Origin: JAMXLO01 sp046735215
GTDB taxonomy: Bacteria > Pseudomonadota > Alphaproteobacteria > Acetobacterales > Acetobacteraceae
Direction of reading: 5' to 3'
Assembly: GCA_046735215.1 (NCBI GenBank)
Contig: JBKPSV010000152.1
Coordinates: 1 to 38,591, forward strand
Length of the DNA: 38,591 nt
Under the pieces are notes generated by a model. The model searched no databases and had not been told where the DNA came from. It saw only the letters and a list, made by a program, of their open reading frames with translations. A program made the translations under genes and the position numbers. Of the stretch, positions 32,122 through 38,591 are shown piece after piece (position 1 is the first letter of the stretch; each line of letters begins with the position of its first letter).

Positions 32122-33369
32122 ATGCCGGACACGATGCTGCCGCCACGCGCCCCGAGCATCGAGAGCCGTGCATCCTGGCAGGCCGCCGGACTGACGTTGG
32201 CGATCCTGTCGATCTCCTACGGCGCGCCGCTGCTGGTCGTGGTCGGACTGAAGCCGATCCAGGACTCTCTCGGAACTGACCGGTCGGTTGTGGCGCTCGC
32301 CGGGGCGCTGGTCTGGGTAGGGACCGGTCTCGGCGGCATGGCTATGGGCTGGCTCGCCGATCGCATCGGCATCCGGCTCTGCGTAATAATCGGCGCGGTC
32401 ATGATGGCGGCGGGTCTTGCGCTGTCATCCATCGGCAGCGTGTGGGCGCTGTTCGTCGGCCATGGCCTGCTGATCGGACTGGTTGGCAATGGAGCGATCT
32501 ACGCGCCGCTGGTGGTCTATGTGTCGCGCTGGTTCGATCGCCGCCGTGGTTCTGCCCTGGCGCTGATCTCGTCCGGCCAGTACATCGCCGGCGTGGTCTG
32601 GCCGTCAGTGTTCGAGCACGGCATCGCGCTGTATGGCTGGCCGATCACCATGCTCGGTTACGCTGTGGTCGTGCTCGTGGTGATCCTGCCGCTGACGTTC
32701 GGATGGTTGCGACCGTCGCCAGAGGCGCTCGGCAGCCACACGCTTGCCGCCGGTCCGCGCGCCAAGGCTCAGGTTCTGGGCATGAACCCGAACCTGGTCC
32801 AGGCGCTGATCTGCATAGCGGCGTTCTTCTGCTGCATTCCGATGGCCGTACCGAACGGGCACCTGGTGGCGTTCTGTACCGATCTGGGGATCGCGCCCAC
32901 CCATGGTGCCGCGATGCTGTCCGTGCTGTTGGCCAGCGCGTTCATCAGCCGGCAGTTCTGGGGGATGCTGGCCGATCGCATCGGCGGGCTGCTCGCCGTG
33001 CTGGCCGGATCCGCCTGTCAGGCGGTGGCGGTCGTCGCTTTTCTGCTGACGCAAAACGAGGTCGGACTGTTCGCTGTCTCTGCCGCCTTCGGCCTCGGCT
33101 TCTCCGGCATCATCCCGTCCTATGTCGTCGCGCTGCGCGAGCTGTTTCCGTCCTCGGAAGCGGCGTGGCGTATCCCGACCTTTTTCTTCATGGGCATGTC
33201 AGGCATGGCATTCGGCAGCTGGCTTGCCGGCGAGCTGTACGATGGCTTCGGCTTCTATGCGCCAGCGTTCGGGGTCGGCGTCCTGTTCAACCTGGCGAAC
33301 CTCTGCGTCATCGGTTTCCTGGTGGCGCGGCAGGGTGGCAGCGCGCGAATTGCGCTCGCCTTCAGGTAG
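32122..33369 (+). CDS. MFS transporter, monocarboxylate-type
   Basis: This 415-residue, 12-helix carrier begins SWQAAGLTLAILSISYGAPLL and has VGTGLGGMAMGWLADRIGIRL (motif A), SRWFDRRRGSALALISSGQYI and LLASAFISRQFWGMLADRIGG. It resembles MCT-type carriers for carboxylates. The ATG at 32122 has GGAGGAG 9 nt upstream. It starts close to the CoA-transferase gene, which is divergent from it with an 80-nt gap, so a shared regulatory region and a joint role in importing and activating an acid are plausible but unproven. It overlaps the convergent dehydrogenase gene by 8 nt. Confidence 0.85.
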   Translation: MPDTMLPPRAPSIESRASWQAAGLTLAILSISYGAPLLVVVGLKPIQDSLGTDRSVVALAGALVWVGTGLGGMAMGWLADRIGIRLCVIIGAVMMAAGLALSSIGSVWALFVGHGLLIGLVGNGAIYAPLVVYVSRWFDRRRGSALALISSGQYIAGVVWPSVFEHGIALYGWPITMLGYAVVVLVVILPLTFGWLRPSPEALGSHTLAAGPRAKAQVLGMNPNLVQALICIAAFFCCIPMAVPNGHLVAFCTDLGIAPTHGAAMLSVLLASAFISRQFWGMLADRIGGLLAVLAGSACQAVAVVAFLLTQNEVGLFAVSAAFGLGFSGIIPSYVVALRELFPSSEAAWRIPTFFFMGMSGMAFGSWLAGELYDGFGFYAPAFGVGVLFNLANLCVIGFLVARQGGSARIALAFR

Positions 33370-34255
33370 GTTTCGGCAGGTCGATCCCGGCAAGCGCCTG
33401 CCAGAACCGGATGACGAAGGCGTCGTCCCTGGCTCCATCCCCATGCGCCGCCGCAGCCAGGAACAGCTGATGCGCCGCAGCAGCCATCGGCAGTGGGAAG
33501 GTCAGTGCCCGCGCCTGGTCCAGCACGATGCCCAGGTCCTTGACGAAGATATTCACCGCAGACAGCGGCGTGTCGTCGCCCTCCAGGATGTGCGGCACGC
33601 GGTTCTGCCACATCCAGGAACTGCCGGCCGACGAGCTGATCACCTCGAACAGCGTGCGAGGATCGGCACCGGCCCGAATGCCCAACGCCAGTGCCTCCGC
33701 CGCGGTGGCGATGTGCACGCCGGCGAGCAACTGGTTGACCATCTTCACCGTGCTGCCGATGCCGGGCTGATCGCCCAGTCGCCAGACCTTGCCGGAAATC
33801 GCCTCCAGCACCGACTGCGCCTTGACAAACGCTGCGTCGGAACCGGACGCCATCACGGTCATAGTCCCGGCATGTGCGCCAACCTTGCCACCTGAGACCG
33901 GCGCGTCGAGCATCTGGAATCCCGCGGCGCCGATCTTCTTGTCGAGTGCGCGGGCGGCTTCAGGTGCGATCGTGGCACAGCAAAGGATCACCGCGCCCTT
34001 TGCGAGCTTGCCGAGGCACCCGTGGGATCCGAACAGCACATCCTCGGTCTGCCCGGCGTTCACCACGAACACCACAACAGCCTCGGTATCGGCTGGAAAT
34101 TCCTCTGCCGCGCCGACGGCGGAACCACCGGCATCGGCAAGTTCGGCCCGCGCGGCGTCACGCACGTCGCAGCCCGTGACCTGATGCCCTTTGCGCACCA
34201 GATTCAGCGCTGCGCCCATCCCCATGGTGCCAAGCCCGATAACCCCGACCTTCAT
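33362..34255 (-). CDS. Beta-hydroxyacid dehydrogenase, L-threonate dehydrogenase-like
   Basis: This 297-residue NAD(P)-dependent dehydrogenase starts MKVGVIGLGTMGMGAALNL, has the substrate-binding LDAPVSGGKVGAHAGTMTV (116-134) and the catalytic lysine K171 in GSTVKMVNQLL. The MGMGAALNL segment and overall length resemble LtnD/YgbJ-type L-threonate dehydrogenases, although 3-hydroxyisobutyrate or tartronate semialdehyde could also be substrates. GGAGGTG lies 8 nt before the ATG. It follows the proline iminopeptidase gene by 4 nt and so is probably translated from the same mRNA. It is a paralogue of the reductase at 3486-4373. Confidence 0.85.
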   Translation of the reverse strand: MKVGVIGLGTMGMGAALNLVRKGHQVTGCDVRDAARAELADAGGSAVGAAEEFPADTEAVVVFVVNAGQTEDVLFGSHGCLGKLAKGAVILCCATIAPEAARALDKKIGAAGFQMLDAPVSGGKVGAHAGTMTVMASGSDAAFVKAQSVLEAISGKVWRLGDQPGIGSTVKMVNQLLAGVHIATAAEALALGIRAGADPRTLFEVISSSAGSSWMWQNRVPHILEGDDTPLSAVNIFVKDLGIVLDQARALTFPLPMAAAAHQLFLAAAAHGDGARDDAFVIRFWQALAGIDLPKPT

Positions 34256-34259
34256 GCTT

Positions 34260-35210
34260 TCACCTCCCGTGGCGGAAGCGCTCCACCGCAGCGACCAGCG
34301 CCCGGCGGATCCCCGGTTCCAGCGCCGAATGGCCCGCATCGGGCACGATCGACAGCCGGGCCGCCGGCCAGACTGCAGCCAGTTCGAACGCGGTCCGCGG
34401 CGGACAGATCATGTCGTAACGGCCCTGTACGATCTCCGCGGGAAGCGTGCCGATGCGCTGCATGTTGCCCAGCAGGCCCTCGTGCGGCAGGAACAGCCGG
34501 TGTGCGAAATAGTGCGCCTCGATGCGTGCCAGCCCGAGAGCGGTGCGATCCTGAGCGAACGAACTGACCGTCTCGGGGCTCGGCAACAGCGTGCTGCACG
34601 AGCCTTCATAGACTGACCAGGCGCGCGCCGCGGGGAGATGGACCGCAGGGTCGGGGTCGGTGAGACGCCGCAGATAGCTGCCCAGGAGATCGCCGCGTTC
34701 CACCTCCGGCAGGAAGCTCGTAAACGCCGCGTGTGCGTCGGGAAATATCGTCGCCAGACCGTGCAGGAACCAGTCCACCTCTTGGGGGCGTCCGAGGAAC
34801 ACGCCGCGCAGCACGCAGCCGATGACGCGCTCCGGGTAAGCCTGCGCATAGGCAAGTGCCAGGGTCGAGCCCCACGAGCCACCAAACAGCACCCAGCGCT
34901 CAAGAGCGAGGTGTCGCCGGAGGATCTCGATGTCGGAGACGAGGTCTTGCGTCGTGTTGTTGGCAAGTCCACCCAGCGGACGCGAGCGACCTGCGCCGCG
35001 CTGATCGAAGATCACCACGCGCCAGAATTCAGGATCGAAGAAGCGGCGGTGAACCGCACCAGCGCCCGCGCCGGGCCCACCGTGCAGGAACAGCACCGGC
35101 CGGCCGCGCGGATTGCCGACTTGCTCCCAATACATAACGTGACTGCCCGAGAGCGGCAGATAGCCGGTCTCGAACGGTCCTATCTCGGGGAACAGGTCGC
35201 CACGTGGCAT
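34260..35210 (-). CDS. pip: Proline iminopeptidase
   Basis: This 316-residue alpha/beta hydrolase removes N-terminal proline from peptides. The oxyanion segment HGGPG (43-47), DQRGAGRS, the nucleophile serine in GGSWGSTLAL (S112) and the aspartate and histidine of the triad (GRYDMICP, D266; GHSALEP, H294) are all present. The N-terminal LFPEIGPFETGYLPLSGSH is characteristic of the S33 family of bacterial PIPs. The frame extends further upstream but family starts agree with ATG 35210. The dehydrogenase gene begins 4 nt downstream, so the two are probably an operon. Confidence 0.92.
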   Translation of the reverse strand: MPRGDLFPEIGPFETGYLPLSGSHVMYWEQVGNPRGRPVLFLHGGPGAGAGAVHRRFFDPEFWRVVIFDQRGAGRSRPLGGLANNTTQDLVSDIEILRRHLALERWVLFGGSWGSTLALAYAQAYPERVIGCVLRGVFLGRPQEVDWFLHGLATIFPDAHAAFTSFLPEVERGDLLGSYLRRLTDPDPAVHLPAARAWSVYEGSCSTLLPSPETVSSFAQDRTALGLARIEAHYFAHRLFLPHEGLLGNMQRIGTLPAEIVQGRYDMICPPRTAFELAAVWPAARLSIVPDAGHSALEPGIRRALVAAVERFRHGR

Positions 35211-35261
35211 GGTGTCCGATGGTATAGGCGGCGGCCGGTCGGCGAAACAGGGATCAACGCG

Positions 35262-35633
35262 ATGCAGAGACTTTGGATTGCGCTGGGATCGCTCGCCGGG
35301 CTTTCCGCTGTCGGCATCGCGGCAATGACGACGCACGGTTTGCGTGGAGCGGATCAGGCGCAACTGGCCATCATGCACACCGCAGTCGAGATGCAGGCTT
35401 GGCATGCACTGGCGCTACTGGCTTGCGGCCTGTGGGTATCACGCGGAGGCAGATTGGCGGATGGCGCAGGCGCGGCGTTCGCATCTGGCGCGTTGCTGTT
35501 CTGTGGTTCGCTCTATAGCCATGCGCTGCTCGACCACCAACTTGGTATCGTCGCGCCGATTGGCGGCGCATTGTTGATGCTCGGGTGGGCTATGTTGGGT
35601 CTATCAGCAGCTACTGCACGCGATCGCGCGTAA
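35262..35633 (+). CDS. DUF423 (YgdD-like) membrane protein
   Basis: This 123-residue protein has four hydrophobic segments. It begins MQRLWIALGSLAGLSAVGIA, with AAMTTHGL and a central MHTAVEMQAWHALALLACG, then AGAAFASGALLFCGSLYSHALL and PIGGALLMLGWAMLGLS, the pattern of the DUF423 family of small inner-membrane proteins. Their function is unknown. AGGGA lies about 9 nt upstream of the ATG. It is divergent from pip, and its last 30 nt overlap the convergent DUF2147 gene. Confidence 0.85.
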   Translation: MQRLWIALGSLAGLSAVGIAAMTTHGLRGADQAQLAIMHTAVEMQAWHALALLACGLWVSRGGRLADGAGAAFASGALLFCGSLYSHALLDHQLGIVAPIGGALLMLGWAMLGLSAATARDRA

Positions 35634-36167
35634 GCGCGCAGTGATGCCGACAGTGGCGCGAGGCGACCAACCGCGGCTGCTTTCCGCCAATTTGTCAGGC
35701 CGGTCCGACGGCACCATCCGGCAACCCGCCGTTACCCGGCCACCGTATCTCGTCCAAATCTGCGTCTGTCCAAGTAGCGGAACCAGCACGTAGCCGCGTA
35801 GATGCAACCGTCCGCGATCGTCAACCGTCAGGCGGGCACTGTAGGTCTGGCCGTCTTCTGGATTGGTGATCTTGCCGCTCCATTCGCCAGGATCATTCTC
35901 GGCAAGGCCCCGGACAATTTGCAGGCCGCAGCGTGAGTTGCCGTTCACGTCCTTGGGCAAAGGCTTGCCCGAAGCGGCGGCGGCCAAGCCGACAATACGG
36001 CCGCAGTACTGCGAACCGCACGGCTCGATGTCGATAACGCCGCCGCCATCCTCGGTCAGCCAGGCGCCTTCAATCGGTATCGCCGATCTTCCGGCCCCGG
36101 GCGCGAGCGCGGACATCAGCGCCGTCGTGGCCACGAGCTTGATGCACGTGTGAACCGCATTGGCCAC
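35604..36167 (-). CDS. DUF2147 secreted protein
   Basis: This 187-residue protein starts with GTG and has a signal-peptide-like head (CIKLVATTALMSALAPGAGRSA), then the DUF2147 core: IEGAWLTEDGGGVIDIEPCGSQYCGRIVGL, ENDPGEWSGKITNPEDGQTYSARL and DRGRLHLRGYVLVPLLGQTQIWTR. The paired cysteines in PCGSQYCG suggest a periplasmic disulfide. Function is unknown. The GTG has no strong ribosome binding site, and the alternative ATG at 36116 would cut the signal peptide. It overlaps DUF423 convergently by 30 nt. Confidence 0.75.
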   Translation of the reverse strand: MANAVHTCIKLVATTALMSALAPGAGRSAIPIEGAWLTEDGGGVIDIEPCGSQYCGRIVGLAAAASGKPLPKDVNGNSRCGLQIVRGLAENDPGEWSGKITNPEDGQTYSARLTVDDRGRLHLRGYVLVPLLGQTQIWTRYGGRVTAGCRMVPSDRPDKLAESSRGWSPRATVGITARLRAIACSSC

Positions 36168-36209
36168 GTGTCGCGCCGGGAAGCGCGCCCCGATCAGTGC
36201 GTCAGTCGA

Positions 36210-36749
36210 TCATTCGGCCGCCGCGGCCGGCTCGTGCGCCCGCATCGCCGCGATCTTCGCTTGGGCACGTGCGCGCCGGTCGTCGAACTTCGCCAGCCGA
36301 CGCTGGGGATTGGGATGCGCGACGTTGTCGTCCGACCCCGGGCTCTTCTGCGAGCCGGCCCAACCGTGCGCGGCGATATCGAAGATGATACCGCTCAGGT
36401 CGGTATGCTTCACCTCATAGCCGTCCGGGTTGTTGGGGTCGCCCATGATCCACGTGGCGCCGGCGTTGCGCGCGATCTTGCCCTGCTCGACAACGTCGTC
36501 GACCCAGAAGCCGATGTGATGGATGCCCACGAAGTCCTTGCCAGTGCCCTGCGCGGCCTCGTCGCTCTTGAAGTGCAGGATAGCGAGGTTGACGATGCCG
36601 TCCGTCAGGAAGACGCCTTCGGCGAGCGGGCCATCGAGCTCGGTGACCTCCTGCAGACCGACCGCCTGCTTGTAGAATTCAGCAGTCTCCCAGGGATCTT
36701 CGACGCTGAGTGCGACGTGGCGGATGCGACCTTTGGTCTGCGTGGTCAT
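36210..36749 (-). CDS. VOC-family protein (glyoxalase/dioxygenase superfamily)
   Basis: This 179-residue protein carries one vicinal-oxygen-chelate domain: RIRHVALSVEDPWETAEFYKQAVG, FVGIHHIGFWVDDV (metal histidines H11 and H77 region) and SGIIFDIAAHGW. A 45-residue charged tail with RRLAKFDDRRARAQAKIAAM and an AAAAE end follows. Such proteins include methylmalonyl-CoA epimerases, glyoxalases and ring-cleaving dioxygenases; this one cannot be assigned further. GGGAGAAG lies 6 nt before the ATG at 36749; the frame is open further upstream without support. The ccmI gene ends 76 nt upstream on the same strand. Confidence 0.82.
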   Translation of the reverse strand: MTTQTKGRIRHVALSVEDPWETAEFYKQAVGLQEVTELDGPLAEGVFLTDGIVNLAILHFKSDEAAQGTGKDFVGIHHIGFWVDDVVEQGKIARNAGATWIMGDPNNPDGYEVKHTDLSGIIFDIAAHGWAGSQKSPGSDDNVAHPNPQRRLAKFDDRRARAQAKIAAMRAHEPAAAAE

Positions 36750-36825
36750 GGACTTCTCCCTCTGCAGTCGGTAGCCAGTGACGGAGCGTAGCGGTAACCC
36801 CGGCATAAATCGAGACAGGCTTCCA

Positions 36826-38199
36826 TCAAGGCTGCCTGCCGCGCTCGAGCGTATCAAGTGCCTTCTTGACCAAAGCTGCATCCGCGCTGTCGGCAGGGAG
36901 CTTACCCAGCAGCCTGGCCCAGTTGCGCTTCGCATCCTCCGGATGGCCGGCGCGCACCGCCTCGAGCCCGAGATACCACAGCACCTGCGGCTGGTCCGGT
37001 CGTACCGCCTCGACCTGCCGCAGCAGCGTGAGCGCACGCGGGGGCAACGGATCGCTTGGCGGCAGCCCAGCGATCATCGCAGCAAAGGTCAGCAGCTTTA
37101 TCTCCACATCGTCGGGTCGCAGGCGCGCGGCGCGCTCAAAGGCGTCGGCTGCCTTGGTGTTTTCCCTTAGCACCGAATAGGAGCGCCCAAGCTGGAGCCA
37201 GCCTTCGAGGTCGTCAGGCTGCTCTTGCAGGCGCGCCGCAAGTTGAGCCACCATCCCGCGGATCATCTCGTTGCGCTGTGCCTGCGGCATTTTCGCCGCG
37301 GCGGCTGCCTGTTCTTCCCTGGGGCCTCGAGCCGACGGAGCTGGCAGAGGCGGAGCAGCAATCCCGGCGACCCTTGCGGCATCCGTGACATTGCGTGCGA
37401 TCGCCTGGCGCATCGGCGTCCCGTCGGGAAGATCGGCAGCAAGCGCCAACCAGCCATCAATCGCCCGCTGGACGTTGCCCGCCTGGTTATCGGCCAAAGC
37501 CGTATAGTACCGTGCCACGTCGTTCTTCGGATCAGCAGACAATGCTTTGGTGAAGGCGTCGCGCGCTGCAGGCGGAACGATGCCGCCCGCGGCCAGCACT
37601 TGCGTCTCGCCGTAGCTTGCCAACACGTCGGGGGCGGTGGTGCCGAGATCGATGGCACGCCGATAAGCTTCCCCAGACTTTTGCCAGTTGTTCAGCAGGG
37701 ATTCGGCGCGCGCGTACAACAGCCAGCCCTGCGCGTTGTTCGGATCGCTCTTCAGCTGCTCTGCCAGGCGCGCAGCGGCAGTGCGCACATCAATCTGGCC
37801 GGCATCAGCCACGCCCGCGCCATGAGAGCGCGATGCGAACGGGACGTCGGGCAATGACGGCGAACCCAACTGAAAGTATAGACCCGCCGAACCACAGACC
37901 AGCAGCACGCCAATGCCGACCGCGAGCTTCGGATCGCGTCTTGCACGCGCAGTCCGGTCGGCCGCCGCTGCCGTCACGCCCAGGAGCCGCCGCTGAATCT
38001 CCAACCGCGCCGAGTCCGCCTCGGCAGGGCTCAGCACGCCGCGTGTCAGATCGCGCTCGACCTCGCGCAGCTGATCTCGATAAACGGCGCGATCGAACTG
38101 GCCGCGGTCGGCAACGGCCTCGGTGCCGCGCAGCAACGGCAGACATATCAGTGCCAATGTAACCAGCGCTGCGGCAATCAGCACCAGTGGCAGCAGCAT
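36826..38199 (-). CDS. ccmI: c-type cytochrome biogenesis protein CcmI
   Basis: This 457-residue protein has a membrane helix at the start (PLVLIAAALVTLALICLPLL), the cytoplasmic loop with DQLREVERDLTRGVLSPAEA and SARLEIQRRLLG that characterises CcmI, a second helix (about 95-117) and a periplasmic C-terminal part with TPR repeats (NAQGWLLYARAESLLNNWQK, DLEGWLQLGRSYSVLRENTK). CcmI hands apocytochrome c to the heme lyase. Its ATG overlaps the stop of the ccmH frame (TGATG), so the two are translationally coupled. The TPR part has several Q/A-rich linkers. Confidence 0.92.
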   Translation of the reverse strand: MLLPLVLIAAALVTLALICLPLLRGTEAVADRGQFDRAVYRDQLREVERDLTRGVLSPAEADSARLEIQRRLLGVTAAAADRTARARRDPKLAVGIGVLLVCGSAGLYFQLGSPSLPDVPFASRSHGAGVADAGQIDVRTAAARLAEQLKSDPNNAQGWLLYARAESLLNNWQKSGEAYRRAIDLGTTAPDVLASYGETQVLAAGGIVPPAARDAFTKALSADPKNDVARYYTALADNQAGNVQRAIDGWLALAADLPDGTPMRQAIARNVTDAARVAGIAAPPLPAPSARGPREEQAAAAAKMPQAQRNEMIRGMVAQLAARLQEQPDDLEGWLQLGRSYSVLRENTKAADAFERAARLRPDDVEIKLLTFAAMIAGLPPSDPLPPRALTLLRQVEAVRPDQPQVLWYLGLEAVRAGHPEDAKRNWARLLGKLPADSADAALVKKALDTLERGRQP

Positions 38200-38591
38200 C
38201 AGTGATCCACCTCGCGCAGCAACGTATCGAGGCGGCGTCGTTCGTCTTCGTTGAGTGGCCTGGTATCGATGACCGCACCAGGGCGGCGACGGAGCCAGAG
38301 CGCCACGCCGACGAACCCGATCACCAGCATCCCCACCGGTCCGAACCAAAGAAGATAGGTGGCCGGCCTTACCGGTGGGTTCAGCAGGACGAACTGGCCA
38401 TAGCGATCGACAATCGCCTGGCGAACCTGTGTGTCGGCGTCGCCCGCAAGCAGACGCTGGCGCACCAGCACGCGGATGTCGTGCGCGAGTTCAGCGTTGG
38501 ACTCATCGATCGACTCATTCTGGCAAACCAGACAGCGCAGCGTGGTGCTGATCGACCGTGCACGTGCTTCAAGCGCCGGATTGGCCAGGCG
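38199..38591 (-). CDS. ccmH: Cytochrome c maturation protein CcmH (5' end cut by window edge)
   Basis: The frame is open to the right edge, giving the last 130 residues. The thiol redox motif is visible as TLRCLVCQNESIDESNAELA (CLVC), the LVRQRLLAGDADTQVRQAIV loop follows, and a single membrane helix (YLLWFGPVGMLVIGFVGVAL) precedes a cytoplasmic tail (LNEDERRRLDTLLREVDH). CcmH/CycL reduces the apocytochrome c cysteines before heme attachment. The signal peptide and residues before RLANPALEARA are outside the window. Coupled overlap with ccmI supports a ccm operon extending to the right of the window. Confidence 0.92.
   Translation of the reverse strand, partial: RLANPALEARARSISTTLRCLVCQNESIDESNAELAHDIRVLVRQRLLAGDADTQVRQAIVDRYGQFVLLNPPVRPATYLLWFGPVGMLVIGFVGVALWLRRRPGAVIDTRPLNEDERRRLDTLLREVDH

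Noticed and set aside
1..38591. Search for CRISPR arrays, transposases, integrases, tRNA and rRNA genes
   Set aside because: No regularly spaced repeats, IS-type coding sequence or recognisable structured RNA was seen by eye; tRNAscan and Infernal were not run.

Overview
The window is high-GC, densely packed chromosomal DNA from a bacterium that is most likely an alphaproteobacterium. Rhodospirillales/Acetobacteraceae is my best guess. The clues are the CcmI/CcmH cytochrome c maturation genes, the style of the hybrid histidine kinase, many solo CoA-transferase, BKACE and MFS genes, and a dispersed palindrome that reads in frame as PAxAGxQPLDP-like peptides. This placement is inference. I found no tRNA, rRNA, CRISPR array, transposase or phage gene. 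Both edges cut genes: a sulfurtransferase on the left and ccmH on the right.

Left part (1-7.9 kb). The minus strand carries a 3-mercaptopyruvate-type sulfurtransferase (partial), a PNPOx-like flavoprotein, an AlaX-type alanyl-tRNA editing hydrolase, a Nudix hydrolase, an XRE regulator, and the pair tartronate-semialdehyde reductase plus hydroxypyruvate isomerase (glyoxylate/glycerate pathway). An AI-2E-type permease and a PEP-mutase/isocitrate-lyase family gene (oxaloacetate decarboxylase-like) lie on the plus strand, followed by a hotdog thioesterase on the minus strand.

Middle-left (7.9-16.1 kb). A DHA2-type MFS exporter is followed by a BKACE/DUF849 enzyme, a ferritin-like DUF892 protein, a group of flavin enzymes (two luciferase-like monooxygenases and a nitroreductase) with a YciI-like protein and a small membrane protein. 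Then come a persulfide dioxygenase-rhodanese fusion and an unrecognised 145-residue protein.

Centre (16.2-24.6 kb). A same-strand run reads, in transcription order: flavin monooxygenase of Baeyer-Villiger type, D-2-hydroxyacid dehydrogenase, a 70-residue unknown protein translationally coupled to it, a GTG-started CHASE3-like hybrid histidine kinase, and a 1067-residue class III cyclase/AAA/TPR protein. It is the most system-like stretch of the window.

Right part (24.9-38.6 kb). A GHMP sugar kinase of the HddA type faces a small lipoprotein. Two MFS carriers and a divergent LysR regulator follow. Then come a class III CoA-transferase coupled to a DUF3445 (heme-dependent oxidative N-demethylase-like) protein, a third MFS carrier, an L-threonate-dehydrogenase-like enzyme with a proline iminopeptidase, DUF423 and DUF2147 proteins, a VOC protein, and ccmI-ccmH.

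Recurrent features are 3'-overlapping convergent genes (seven of eight convergent pairs), hairpins that contain stop codons or C-terminal codons, and two copies of a palindromic repeat that appear to have been absorbed into the termini of neighbouring coding sequences.
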